Source: Herbaspirillum robiniae
GTDB taxonomy: Bacteria; Pseudomonadota; Gammaproteobacteria; Burkholderiales; Burkholderiaceae_D
DNA length: 64,000 bases
Direction: 5' to 3'
Assembly: GCF_002213415.1 (NCBI RefSeq)
Contig: NZ_NJGU01000009.1
Coordinates: 124,001 to 188,000 of the forward strand
The notes under the pieces were generated by a model. The model made no database searches. It was not told the origin of the DNA and saw only the letters and a program-made list of their open reading frames with translations. Positions within the stretch are counted from its first letter, which is position 1, and every line of letters starts with the position of its first letter. The translations under genes and the position numbers were made by a program. Of this stretch, positions 9,512-20,255 are shown piece by piece.

Positions 9512-9990
9512 TATTTATCGTCCTTTCCCTCTGCCGCCTTGCTGTAGAGGAACTGACCGATCAGGTTCTCCAGCACAATCGCGGATTGTGTCATCTTAAT
9601 GGTATCTCCGGCTGCCAGGTTGGCAGTATCGCCACCCGGCTCGATGCCGATGTATTGTTCTCCCAACAGTCCCGAGGTCAGGATCTTGGCGGAGCTGTCC
9701 TTGGGAAACTTGTAGCCGTCGTCCATGTTGATGGTGACCACGGCACGGAAGGTCTGGTCGTCGAAGCGGATCGAATCCACGCGGCCGACCACCACGCCGG
9801 CGCTCTTGACCGCGGCGCGCGACTTCAGGCCGCCGATGTTGTCGAAGTTGGCCTTCACCGCATAGGTCTTCTGGCCGAACGACAGCGAGCTCATGTTGCC
9901 GGCCTTGAGCGCCAGGAATGCCAGCGCGGCCACGCCCAGCAGCACGAAGATTCCAACCCAGGCGTCCAGTGATTTACGTTGCATAGTCAT
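9511..9990 (-). CDS. mlaD: MCE-domain phospholipid-binding protein MlaD
   Basis: A 159-residue protein with one N-terminal membrane anchor (about residues 12-30) and one MCE domain, the substrate-binding hexamer-forming subunit of MlaFEDB. Family features are the opening RKSLDAWVGIFVLLG, the strand YAVKANFDNIGGLKSRAAVK, and LGEQYIGIEPGGD. A second in-frame ATG two codons downstream is also possible. mlaE is upstream (44 bp) and mlaA overlaps the stop codon. Confidence 0.95.
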   Translation of the reverse strand: MTMQRKSLDAWVGIFVLLGVAALAFLALKAGNMSSLSFGQKTYAVKANFDNIGGLKSRAAVKSAGVVVGRVDSIRFDDQTFRAVVTINMDDGYKFPKDSSAKILTSGLLGEQYIGIEPGGDTANLAAGDTIKMTQSAIVLENLIGQFLYSKAAEGKDDK

Positions 9991-10034
9991 ACCTTTTTAT
10001 TCATCGTCGCCCCCCGGCGGGACGCACATCATTC

Positions 10035-10802
10035 TCAGCTGAACATCAGCGCGGTCAGGAGGAAGTCCAGGCCCAGCACCATCAGGGACGCGATCACCAC
10101 GGTGCGGGTGGTGGCGCGCGCCACGCCTTCGGGCGTCGGCTGGGCCTCGTAGCCCTGGAACAGCGCCACGAAGGTCACCGCGATGCCGAACACGACGCTC
10201 TTGAGCACGCCGTTGGCGATGTCGTTCCAGACGTCCACGCCGCCCTGCATCTGCGACCAGAAGGCGCCTTCGTCGACGCCGATCAGCAGCACGCCGACCA
10301 CATAGCCGCCGATCACGCCCACCGCGGAAAAGATCGCCGCCAGCACCGGCATGGCGATCACGCCGGCCCAGAAGCGCGGCGCGACCACGCGCTGCAGCGG
10401 GTTGACGGCCATCATTTCCATCGCCGACAACTGCTCGCCGGCCTTCATCAGGCCGATTTCGGCGGTCAGCGATGTGCCGGCGCGGCCGGCGAACAGCAGC
10501 GCGGTCACCACCGGCCCCAGCTCGCGCGTCAGCGACAGCGCCACCAGCAGGCCGAGCGCCTGCTCGGAACCGTACTTGTTGAGGGTGTAATAGCCCTGCA
10601 GGCCCAGCACGAAGCCGACGAACAGGCCCGAGACGGCGATGATCACCAGCGAGTAATTGCCGATGAAGTGGATCTGGTCGGTGATCAGGCGCGGGCGGCG
10701 CAGCAGGCCGACCGATGCGCCCAGCATGTTGACGAACATGCGCGCCGCAAAACCGACGCCGACCACGAACTCGCGCACGGCGCGGCCAAGACCGGCGATC
10801 AT
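10035..10802 (-). CDS. mlaE: Phospholipid ABC transporter permease MlaE
   Basis: A 255-residue inner-membrane permease of the MlaE family with about five or six hydrophobic segments. Family landmarks are GLFVGFVLGLQGYYTL, LLVALSLTRELGPVVTALLFAGRAG with the conserved Glu-Leu-Gly-Pro element, and MKAGEQLSAMEMMAVNPLQR. It forms the transmembrane core of MlaFEDB. Its start overlaps the mlaF stop by 4 bp. Confidence 0.95.
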   Translation of the reverse strand: MIAGLGRAVREFVVGVGFAARMFVNMLGASVGLLRRPRLITDQIHFIGNYSLVIIAVSGLFVGFVLGLQGYYTLNKYGSEQALGLLVALSLTRELGPVVTALLFAGRAGTSLTAEIGLMKAGEQLSAMEMMAVNPLQRVVAPRFWAGVIAMPVLAAIFSAVGVIGGYVVGVLLIGVDEGAFWSQMQGGVDVWNDIANGVLKSVVFGIAVTFVALFQGYEAQPTPEGVARATTRTVVIASLMVLGLDFLLTALMFS

Positions 10803-11602
10803 GGGCGACCTCCCAGTCCGAGATCGTCGGCCAGCGACTTGCCGGGATAGTGGAACGGCACCGGGCCGTCCGCCTCGGCGTGCACGAACTGCTTCACATA
10901 AGGATCGGTGGAGGTGCGCATCTCGTCGGGCGTGCCTTGCGCCACGATCTTGCCGGCCGACAGGAAATACACGTAGTCGGCGATCGAGAAGGATTCATTG
11001 ACGTCGTGCGACACCAGGATCGAGGTCGAGCCCAGCGCGTCGTTCAGGCGGCGGATCAGGTTGGCGGTCACGCCCATGGAAATCGGATCGAGGCCGGCGA
11101 AGGGCTCGTCATACATGATCAGCAAGGGGTCGAGCGCGATGGTGCGCGCCAGCGCCACGCGGCGCGCCATGCCGCCGGAGATCTCGGCCGGCTTCAGGGC
11201 CGCGGCGTTGCGCAGGCCGACGGCGTTGAGCTTCATCAGCACCAGGTCGCGAATCAGTTCTTCGTCCAGGTCGGTATGCTCGCGCAGGGGGAAGGCCACG
11301 TTGTCGAACACCGTCATGTCGGTGAACAGCGCGCCGTTCTGGAACAGCATGCCCATTTTGCGGCGCAGCACGTAGAGCTGCTTCGTGTTCAGTCCCGGGA
11401 CGTTCTCGCCATCCACCGCCAGCGTGCCCTGCTGCGGCTGCAGCTGGCCGCCGATCAGGCGCAGGATGGTGGTCTTGCCGGAGCCGGAGCCGCCCATCAC
11501 CGCCACCACCTTCCCGCGCGGGAAGTCCATATGGAGTCCGGTCAGGATAGGCCGGTCGCCATAGCGGAAGTGCAGATCGCGGATTTCTACGATATTAGGC
11601 AA
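10799..11602 (-). CDS. mlaF: Phospholipid ABC transporter ATPase MlaF
   Basis: The ATPase subunit of MlaFEDB, 267 residues from the start chosen. It carries Walker A GGSGSGKTT, signature ISGGMARRVALARTIALDP and Walker B LLIMYDEPFAGLDP. The frame contains no ATG before the conserved NIVEIRDLHFRYGD region. I chose the TTG at 11602, preceded by a GAAG element about nine bases upstream and giving a length close to E. coli MlaF. An alternative TTG at 11647 adds 15 residues. It is the first gene of the mla block, and a 4-bp overlap couples it to mlaE. Confidence 0.9.
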   Translation of the reverse strand: MPNIVEIRDLHFRYGDRPILTGLHMDFPRGKVVAVMGGSGSGKTTILRLIGGQLQPQQGTLAVDGENVPGLNTKQLYVLRRKMGMLFQNGALFTDMTVFDNVAFPLREHTDLDEELIRDLVLMKLNAVGLRNAAALKPAEISGGMARRVALARTIALDPLLIMYDEPFAGLDPISMGVTANLIRRLNDALGSTSILVSHDVNESFSIADYVYFLSAGKIVAQGTPDEMRTSTDPYVKQFVHAEADGPVPFHYPGKSLADDLGLGGRP

Positions 11603-11947
11603 AGGGAATTTCTTCGTTTTCTTTTGGAAGACGACATTGTAGAGCAAAATTTACAAATCGCTTTCAAGAAGGCAATACTGCGTGTAAATCGCCCACAAGG
11701 AAAAAGCCGGTTCTTTACAGCTTGCCTACAAGTTCGACGAAGATGCAAACCGTTGATTGCAACGGCCTTATTGACGAGATAGTCAGTTAATCCTCACAAA
11801 TCCAACCAATTTCCCATTCCGTGGCATTCGCGCAACGAAAAAGGGCCGTGCACAGCCTTGCGGCGACACGCATCGTCTCAACATCGCCCCGGGCCGCGAC
11901 AAGCCGTTGATGCGCTGCAGCCAGCCCTAGGGCATCGCCCTGCGGCT
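11603..11947. other. Divergent intergenic region between mlaF and ychF
   Basis: About 340 bp between oppositely oriented genes. The left part is relatively AT-rich and must hold the mla promoter. A weak minus-strand candidate is TTGCCT-N16-TAAATT centred near 11660. The ychF promoter is at the right end. No small gene is convincing here. Confidence 0.35.
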
Positions 11948-11956
11948 TGATACAAT
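11948..11956 (+). promoter_or_regulatory. Extended -10 promoter candidate for ychF
   Basis: TGATACAAT matches the extended -10 form TGnTATAAT with one mismatch, 28 bp before the ychF ATG. No good -35 is seen, which extended -10 promoters tolerate. Confidence 0.45.
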
Positions 11957-11984
11957 GGCGGTTTTGCTTTCGGAAGAATTTGTC

Positions 11985-13076
<1,092 letters not shown>

Positions 13077-13169
13077 GAGCCGCCCGATGCCGCGCCCGGC
13101 GCGGCATCCTGTCGTCAAGCAGTCATCGCCGGCGTTTATCATGCCGGCTTCACTTTTTACAGCAGCACC

Positions 13170-14078
13170 ATGAGCAAGCAAGCCATCCCGGAACCCGGCC
13201 GCAGCAACGCCAAGGGGAAGCGCGCGCCGCAAGTCGCCGACGCTGCGCCCCTGGCCAATGACATCCGCCCCGGCCAGTCCATCGAACTGCTCAAGGAGCT
13301 GCACATCCTCACGCGCGACGGCAAGCTGAACCAGGACAGCCGCCGCAAGCTCAAGCAGGTCTATCACCTCTACCAGTTCATCGAGCCGCTGCTGGCCGAA
13401 GTGCTGCAGCAGCACCCGGACGTGACGCTGGTCGACCACGGCGCGGGCAAGTCCTACCTCGGCTTCATCCTGTACGACCTGTTCTTCAAGGCGCTGCAGG
13501 GCGCGCCGCACATCTACGGCATCGAGACCCGCGAAGAGCTGGTCAAGAAGTCCGAGGAACTGGCCGCGCGCCTGGGTTTCGGCGGCATGTCCTTCGTCAA
13601 CCTGTCGGTGGCCGACTCCATCACCTCGGATCGCCTGCCGTCGCAGATCGACGTGGTGACCGCGCTGCACGCCTGCGACACCGCCACCGACGACGCCATC
13701 CATTTCGCGCTGGCCAAGCAGGCGCGCTTCATCGTGCTGGTGCCGTGCTGCCAGGCCGAGGTGGCCTCGGTGCTGAACCGTAACAAGGGCAAGTCGCTGG
13801 GCAATTCGCTCACCGAGATCTGGCGCCATCCGCTGCATACGCGCGAATTCGGCAGCCAGGTCACCAACGTGCTGCGCTGCCTGCAGCTGGAAGCGCACGG
13901 CTACAAGGTCAGCGTCACCGAACTGGTGGGCTGGGAGCATTCGATGAAGAACGAGCTGATCATCGCCCAGTACCGCGACCTGCCGCGCCGGCGCCCGACC
14001 GAGCGCCTGCAGGAGGTGCTGCGCACGCTGGGACTGGAAGAGATGGGGCAACGTTTCTTCACGCAGCAGGCGGCCTGA
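13170..14078 (+). CDS. Class I SAM-dependent methyltransferase, substrate unknown
   Basis: A 302-residue protein with a Rossmann-type methyltransferase core. The AdoMet loop is probably VDHGAGKSYLGFILYDLF (about 87-104), followed by IYGIETREELV, and the post-I region DVVTALHACDTATDDAI with a later VLVPCCQAEV motif. The LHACD...PCC pattern is characteristic of the Methyltransf_32 group, related to eukaryotic METTL25/RRNAD1-type proteins. I cannot name its substrate. It lies 93 bp after ychF; a GC-rich hairpin near 13089-13111 separates them without a T-tract. Confidence 0.75.
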   Translation: MSKQAIPEPGRSNAKGKRAPQVADAAPLANDIRPGQSIELLKELHILTRDGKLNQDSRRKLKQVYHLYQFIEPLLAEVLQQHPDVTLVDHGAGKSYLGFILYDLFFKALQGAPHIYGIETREELVKKSEELAARLGFGGMSFVNLSVADSITSDRLPSQIDVVTALHACDTATDDAIHFALAKQARFIVLVPCCQAEVASVLNRNKGKSLGNSLTEIWRHPLHTREFGSQVTNVLRCLQLEAHGYKVSVTELVGWEHSMKNELIIAQYRDLPRRRPTERLQEVLRTLGLEEMGQRFFTQQAA

Positions 14079-14333
14079 AACGGCAGCCTCAAGGCGGCCG
14101 GGAAGCCGCCGGGGACGCCCGCTTGCGGGAACGTTTCTTGCTGAAGATTCGGGTAAGATGGCGGCGCTTTGCGCGGCGGGACTTCAGACCGGGGTTGCCG
14201 CTGCCGATATAGCCGCCAGCAGGACCAGGCCGGGCGCCACCAGCGCCGGCGGTAAACGGTAAATGGGAAATGGGGATGCCGGGCAACCGGCTTGCGCAGC
14301 AATGGGGGGGCCGGCGAACGCCGGAGAACGCAT

Positions 14334-15455
14334 ATGACATCCGCCGTCGATACGGAAACGCTGATCGCCGACAACCAGCAGCTGCGGGCCGAGCTGCAGG
14401 ACCTGCTGCAGCAGGCGCACATCAACCAGTCCATCATCGAACGCCACCAGGCCTTCGACCTGAAGCTCATCGGCGCCAGCGAATTCCGCGAGCTGATCGA
14501 CGCCATGCTGTCGACCATGCCGGGCGTGTTCAACCTGGAGACGGTGACGCTGTCGCTGATCGACGATGACTACGCCATCCAGCGCATCCTGCGCGACCTG
14601 CAGATCGGCCTGAACGAATTCCCCAACCTGCTGTTCCTGAAGCGCCCGATCCACTTCCCCGACGAAGGCGGCCGCGCGCTGGCGCAGGAAAAGCCGCGCC
14701 TGGGCGAATACGCCACGGCGCTGCACCAGCCGCTGTTCCCCGGCTACCAGCCGGTCAGCGTGGCGGTGCTGCCGCTGGTGCGCCAGCACCGGCTGCTGGG
14801 CTACCTGGCGCTGGGCAGCGCCTACCGCGAACGCTTCACGCGCACGCTGGCGACCGACTTCATCCAGCGCCTGGCCACCGTGGCCGCGATCTGCCTGGAA
14901 AACGTCATCAACAACGAACGCCTGAAGCACATCGGCCTGACCGATCCGCTGACCGGCGTGAACAACCGCCGCTACATCGAACAGCGCATGCATGAGGAAG
15001 TGGCGCGCGGCCAGCGCGAGCGCTCGGCCCTGTCTTGCCTGTTCATCGACATCGACCATTTCAAGCGGGTCAACGACCAGTACGGCCACCAGAGCGGCGA
15101 CGACGTGCTGCGCGAAGTGGCCGCGCGCATCAAGAAGGAGCTGCGCCTGTCGGACGCGCTGGGCCGCTTCGGCGGCGAAGAGTTCGTGGTGCTGCTGACG
15201 CACGCCACGCGCGAGGACGCGGCGCGCATCGCCGAACGCATCCGCGCCGGCATCTCCAGCCGCGGCATCATGATCGAGGGGTCGCGTGATCCGCTGAAGA
15301 TCACCGCATCCATCGGCACCGCCTCGCTGATGCCGCCGGATCGCAGCCGCACGGCCGAAGAGGTCAAGCAGGCCATGCTCAAGGCGGCCGACCAGGCGCT
15401 TTACCAGGCCAAGGAAAGCGGCCGCAACCGCGTGGTGCTCTCGGCCGCTTACTGA
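14334..15455 (+). CDS. DUF484/GAF-like diguanylate cyclase
   Basis: A 373-residue cytoplasmic protein with two parts. Residues 1-190 have an N-terminal helix and a GAF-like fold of the DUF484 type. Residues about 200-373 form a GGDEF domain with TDPLTGVNNRRYIE, FIDIDHFKRVND and the active-site GGEEF at 280-284. An RLSD I-site at 271-274, five residues before GGEEF, suggests product inhibition by c-di-GMP. The motif is intact, so cyclase activity is expected. The ATG at 14334 follows GGAG; an upstream in-frame TTG at 14292 is not needed. The signal it senses is unknown. Confidence 0.88.
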   Translation: MTSAVDTETLIADNQQLRAELQDLLQQAHINQSIIERHQAFDLKLIGASEFRELIDAMLSTMPGVFNLETVTLSLIDDDYAIQRILRDLQIGLNEFPNLLFLKRPIHFPDEGGRALAQEKPRLGEYATALHQPLFPGYQPVSVAVLPLVRQHRLLGYLALGSAYRERFTRTLATDFIQRLATVAAICLENVINNERLKHIGLTDPLTGVNNRRYIEQRMHEEVARGQRERSALSCLFIDIDHFKRVNDQYGHQSGDDVLREVAARIKKELRLSDALGRFGGEEFVVLLTHATREDAARIAERIRAGISSRGIMIEGSRDPLKITASIGTASLMPPDRSRTAEEVKQAMLKAADQALYQAKESGRNRVVLSAAY

Positions 15456-15459
15456 TCGC

Positions 15460-16349
15460 TCAGGCTGCCGACGGCGCCGCCGCGCGACGGTCGCGAATCA
15501 GCCACGGCGCGGCGATGATCAGCGCGCCGCCGATCAGGTCTTGCGGGCGCAGCTCGGCCGCTCCCAGCAACCAGGCCGACAGGCTGGCGACCAGGATCTC
15601 CGCCAGCATCACCACCGCCGTGATGTTGGCCGGCAAGCGCGCCACGCCGTATTGCAGGCACAGGTTGGACACCAGGAACAGCACCGCCCACACGCCCACC
15701 AGCGGCCACGCCGCGCCCGGCACCGCGACCGGCCAGGCCACCAGCCCCGACAACGAGAAGACCACCCCCAGCAGGCAGGCCAGCGTGGCGCCGCCGGACA
15801 GCATGGCGATGGCGCGCGCGCCGTCGGACACGCCATGCTGGCGCCGCAGCAGCACATTGTTGATGGCGAAGGACAGCCCGCCCAGCACCGCCATCCAGTC
15901 CGGCAAGGTCTGCGGCAGCGGCAGGCCCAGACGCGGCTGGTACAGCACGATCACCGCGCCGCCCAGGCCCAGCGCCACCCGACCCAGCGAGCGCGGCGTG
16001 ATGGCCTCGTGCAGCACCACGCGCGCCAGCACCACGGTCCAGATCGGCATCAGGTAGAACAACAGGATCACCCGCACCACGTCGCCATAGGCGATGGCGA
16101 CATTGAAGGCGGCGTTAGTGAGGCCGGTGGCCAGCGCCACGCCCAGCAGCTCGGGATGGCGCAGCAGCTGCGGGATGTCGCGCCGCTTGAGCGCCAGCAG
16201 CATGGCCGCGCAGCCGACGAAGATGGCCGCCGTGGCCACAGCGGGTGCAGGCCCATGCCTTCGAGCGCGCGCATGCCGGTCCAGGACAGGCCCCAGATGG
16301 TGGTATTGAGGAGCAGCGCCGCGACGGCGTGCTTGGGGATGTGTTGCAT
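15460..16349 (-). pseudogene. EamA/DMT-family transporter with a frameshift
   Basis: The encoded protein is a ten-helix drug/metabolite transporter with two EamA domains, but the frame breaks near its N terminus. From the ATG at 16349, one frame reads MQHIPKHAVAALLLNTTIWG up to GMGLHPLW. The continuation ATAAIFVGCAAMLLALKRRD lies in the neighbouring frame. The switch is near 16233-16240, where one extra base in the GG of TGGCC would restore a continuous protein of about 296 residues. Everything after the break is intact. Either this is a recent inactivating deletion or a sequencing error. Its stop is only 4 bp from that of the convergent diguanylate cyclase gene. Confidence 0.8.
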
Positions 16350-16490
16350 CGTGGTGTCTTGTGATGGGAAGCGGCAAGGAAAACGGCAAGGCAAGCGCTT
16401 CAATCTATTGCGGCCGTGCGCTGCGCGGGCTGGCGCCGTTGATAAGGCTTATGCCGCGTCGCGCATATCGCCCCAGCGCCGAGCCCGGGC

Positions 16491-16516
16491 AAAAGAAAAG
16501 CCGGCAATGCCGGCTT
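16491..16516 (-). terminator. Rho-independent terminator after the ferredoxin gene
   Basis: A perfect 8-bp stem (16498-16505 with 16509-16516, loop AAT) is followed, on the minus strand, by a T-rich tract (TTTTCTTTT). It lies about 40 bp past the ferredoxin stop codon. Confidence 0.85.
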
Positions 16517-16555
16517 CCCGCAAACAGCCTCAGGATTCGGGCGAGCTTCCCCGCC

Positions 16556-16852
<297 letters not shown>

Positions 16853-16925
16853 TTACTGCCTGCAAACTTCCCTGCGACCAGCTTCATTGCCCTACCCTGC
16901 CTGACATTGGCTACCGCAAAAGGCC

Positions 16926-17423
<498 letters not shown>

Positions 17424-17450
17424 TCACCGGCAATTCAATCAGAACGCGCA

Positions 17451-18113
17451 TTATGCCTGAATTTGCGCGGCGCTTTTGCGTTGCAATAAATGATAGAACA
17501 CCATGCCCGCCTTATCCGAGCGCACGACCTCCCAGGCCGCCATCCACGCCGGCGCCTGCTCGCCGTCGAGCGCGAACTCGGCCTCGGCATAGACCAGCCC
17601 GGACGGCGCCAGCAGCGTCTCGCAGGACGGCAGCACCTTTTCCAGCCAGCCCTGGTGGTAGGGCGGATCGATGAAGACCAGGCCGAACGCGCCCGGCTCG
17701 CGCTGGGCGGCGTTGCGCACGGCGGCCAGCGCGTCGCCGCGCACGATGGCCACCGTATCGGCCTTGAGCTTGTCGCGGTTGGCCTCGAGCTGGCGCGCCG
17801 CCGGGCCGCCCTGCTCCACCATGACCACACGGCGCGCGCCGCGGCTGGCGGCCTCGAAGCCCAGCGCGCCGGAACCGGCGAACAGGTCGAGGCAGGCAAG
17901 CTGCTCCCAGGCGCCGTCCAGCAGGTGGGTGAGCCAGTTGAAGACGGTCTCACGCACGCGGTCCGGGGTCGGGCGCAGCCCTTCGGCCTCCAGCACCGGC
18001 AGCGGCGTGCGCTTCCACTGCCCGCCGATGATGCGCACCTGGTGCGGGCCGCGCGCGGCGGACTTGCCCTGGCTTGGGCGGGCCGGCTGGCGGCTCTTGC
18101 TGCTCTTGTTCAT
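17451..18113 (-). CDS. rsmD: 16S rRNA (guanine(966)-N2)-methyltransferase
   Basis: A 220-residue methyltransferase that modifies G966 of 16S rRNA. Key features are the N-terminal VRIIGGQWKRTPLPV, RPTPDRVRETVFNWL, the AdoMet loop DLFAGSGALGFEAASRGA, and the catalytic DPPY in LVFIDPPYHQG. The length is slightly above the E. coli protein because of a basic N-terminal tail of about 25 residues. The start is 10 bp from the stop of the upstream M16-family gene, and coaD follows, so the three are probably co-transcribed. Confidence 0.93.
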   Translation of the reverse strand: MNKSSKSRQPARPSQGKSAARGPHQVRIIGGQWKRTPLPVLEAEGLRPTPDRVRETVFNWLTHLLDGAWEQLACLDLFAGSGALGFEAASRGARRVVMVEQGGPAARQLEANRDKLKADTVAIVRGDALAAVRNAAQREPGAFGLVFIDPPYHQGWLEKVLPSCETLLAPSGLVYAEAEFALDGEQAPAWMAAWEVVRSDKAGMVFYHLLQRKSAAQIQA

Positions 18114-18123
18114 GCTGCCGCCC

Positions 18124-19488
18124 TTACTTCGATGTCGGCGCTGCCGGTGCTGGCGGTGCGGCAGGCGCGGCTTGCGCGTCCTCGCCGACGATCACGGTCG
18201 CCAGCTGCTCGGGATGCACATGCCTGCGGAAGGCCGCGCGCACGTCCGACACGCTGACGTTGCGGACCTGGTCGATCCAGCGGTCGAGATAATCCAGCGG
18301 CAGGCCGTAGAAGCCGATCACGGCGATGTTCTCCAGCAGCTTGGCGTTGCTGTCGATACGCAGGGCGAAACCGCCGGTGAGATTGTCCTTGGCGGCCTTC
18401 ATCTCGGCGGCGGTCGGGCCGTCCTTCAGGAACTTGTCCAGCGTGGCGCGCACCACCTGCAGCGCTTCGCCGGTCTGCTCCTTCTTGGTCTGCAGGCCGA
18501 TCTGGAACGGGCCGGGCTGCGCCAGCGGCGAGAAGCCGCTGTAGACGCTGTAGGTCAGGCCGCGCTTCTCTCGCACCTCGTCGGTCAGGCGCGAGACGAA
18601 ACCGCCGCCGCCCAGGATGTAGTTGCCCACGGTCAGCGCGAAGAAATCGTTGTCGCCGCGCCTGATCGCCGGCGCGCCGATCAGGATGTGCGACTGCGAG
18701 GCAGGATGGGCGATGCGGGTTTCGCCGCCCCGGGGCGCGGCGACCTCGGGCAGCGCCGGCAGGGCCGCGCCTTGCGGCAGGTCGCGCGTCAGGCCGGCGG
18801 CGATCTGTCGCGCCTGGTCGGGCGTGATGTCGCCGATCAGCACGATCACGGCGCGGTTGGCCACGTAGTGGGCGCGGTGGAAGGCCACGACATCGTCGCG
18901 GGTGATGGCCTGCACGCTGGCTTCGCCGGCGTCCTGCGCATAGGGGTGGCTGCCGTAGATGGCGGCCATGAAGGCTTTTTCGGCGATGGCTTCCGGCTTG
19001 GTCAGCTCCTCGCGGATGCCGGAGATGGCCAGCGCCTTGTCGCGCTCCAGGCCGGCCTGCGGGAAGCTGGGGTGGGCCAGCATGCGCGCCAGCAAGCCCA
19101 GCGCGACATCGCGCTCGGCCGGGGACGACAACGTGCGCAGCTTCACGCCCGCGCGATCCTGCCCCGCGCCCGCGTGCTGCTCGGCGGCGACGTCGGCAAA
19201 GCCGTCCAGTACCTGCGCTTCGCTCAGCTCGCCGCCCTGGCCGCCGGCCACGCCGCGCGTCAGGCTGGCGGCGGTCAGTTCGGCCAGACCGGCGCGGCCG
19301 GCCGGATCGCGCCGCTGGCCCGCGTCGAACTGCACGCTGACGTCGAGCATGGGAATGGAGTGGTTCGCCACGAACAGCACGCGCGCGCCGTCGGACTGGT
19401 TCCAGGACTGGATCTGCAGCGCGGCGGAGGCCGGCGCCGAGGCGAGAAAGCCCAGGGAAACAAACAGGATGCCGAAATATTTTTTCAT
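18124..19488 (-). CDS. M16-family peptidase homologue lacking the zinc motif
   Basis: A 454-residue secreted M16-fold protein. The ATG at 19488 gives a good signal peptide (MKKYFGILFVSLGFLASAPA, then ASA). The position where active M16 proteases carry HxxEH reads GRAGLAELTAASL here, so the zinc ligands are missing. C-terminal M16 features remain, such as GGGGFVSRLTDEVREKRGLTYSVYSGF with the conserved Arg/Tyr pair. In M16B heterodimers such a subunit pairs with an HxxEH-bearing partner; that partner is encoded two genes upstream. The gene is 61 bp after the ParA-like gene and 10 bp before rsmD. Confidence 0.88.
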   Translation of the reverse strand: MKKYFGILFVSLGFLASAPASAALQIQSWNQSDGARVLFVANHSIPMLDVSVQFDAGQRRDPAGRAGLAELTAASLTRGVAGGQGGELSEAQVLDGFADVAAEQHAGAGQDRAGVKLRTLSSPAERDVALGLLARMLAHPSFPQAGLERDKALAISGIREELTKPEAIAEKAFMAAIYGSHPYAQDAGEASVQAITRDDVVAFHRAHYVANRAVIVLIGDITPDQARQIAAGLTRDLPQGAALPALPEVAAPRGGETRIAHPASQSHILIGAPAIRRGDNDFFALTVGNYILGGGGFVSRLTDEVREKRGLTYSVYSGFSPLAQPGPFQIGLQTKKEQTGEALQVVRATLDKFLKDGPTAAEMKAAKDNLTGGFALRIDSNAKLLENIAVIGFYGLPLDYLDRWIDQVRNVSVSDVRAAFRRHVHPEQLATVIVGEDAQAAPAAPPAPAAPTSK

Positions 19489-19549
19489 AAAACCAGATGC
19501 CAATTGAAAGCGATGGACGCCGCCCAGGCCGGCGCGGCGCCCTGGCGGA

Positions 19550-20185
19550 TCATCCGCCGTTGTTCTTGCCGACCCACTCCAGCACCGGCTGCCACTGCTC
19601 CAGGTCGCGTTGCACGCGCGAAGGGGCGATATCCCACAGCGTGAGGCCATGCGCGGCCAGTTGCACGTAATTCTGCGTGTCGCGCAGATAGCCCAGCACC
19701 GGCAGTTTCAAACCCTCGATAAAACGATGCAGCTGCTCGGCCGAGCGGGTGCGCGCATCGACCCGCATGCCGACGATGCCGACATCGATCTCGCCGTTGC
19801 GCACCGCCTTCTCGTCGGCCAGCCGGCGCAGGAAATCCTGCGTGGCGAGGATGTCGAAGATCGAGGGCTGCAGCGGCACCAGCACCTTGTCGGCCATCTT
19901 CAGGGCGTCGTTCAGGCGCCAGCCGTGCAGGCCGGCCGGGGTATCCAGCACCACATGGCTGGTGCCCTTGGGCGGCTTGGCGACGTAGTCTTCGCTGACC
20001 TCCCAGGTCGCGATCGGCCGCGCCTCCGGCGGGCGGATGTTGAGCCAGGCGCGGGCCGACTGCTGGCGGTCGATATCGCCCAGCAGCACGCCATGCCCCT
20101 GGCTGGCGAAATAACCGGCGAGGTTGGTGGACAGCGTGCTCTTGCCGACTCCGCCCTTGGGATTGGCGACGACGATGACAGGCAT
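19550..20185 (-). CDS. ParA/MinD-family ATPase, orphan
   Basis: A 211-residue deviant Walker-type ATPase. The opening MPVIVVANPKGGVGKSTLST contains the ParA signature KGGVGKST with its first lysine (Lys10). A DIDRQQSARAW element and a Walker B-like HVVLDTPAGLHGW follow. The N-terminal DNA-binding region of plasmid ParA proteins is absent, which makes it short. No parB or parS-like partner is adjacent. It sits between two M16-family genes in the same orientation. Orphan ParA proteins often position cytoplasmic or envelope cargo, but the cargo here is unknown. Confidence 0.85.
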   Translation of the reverse strand: MPVIVVANPKGGVGKSTLSTNLAGYFASQGHGVLLGDIDRQQSARAWLNIRPPEARPIATWEVSEDYVAKPPKGTSHVVLDTPAGLHGWRLNDALKMADKVLVPLQPSIFDILATQDFLRRLADEKAVRNGEIDVGIVGMRVDARTRSAEQLHRFIEGLKLPVLGYLRDTQNYVQLAAHGLTLWDIAPSRVQRDLEQWQPVLEWVGKNNGG

Positions 20186-20255
20186 GTTTTTCCTCCGAGA
20201 AGAACAGCGAACCCGATCGACTACAACACCACCGACAACCGACGCAAACCCCGAA

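Noticed and set aside
13089-13111. Terminator after ychF
   Set aside because: The GC hairpin is real, but no T-tract follows, so I do not call it a rho-independent terminator.
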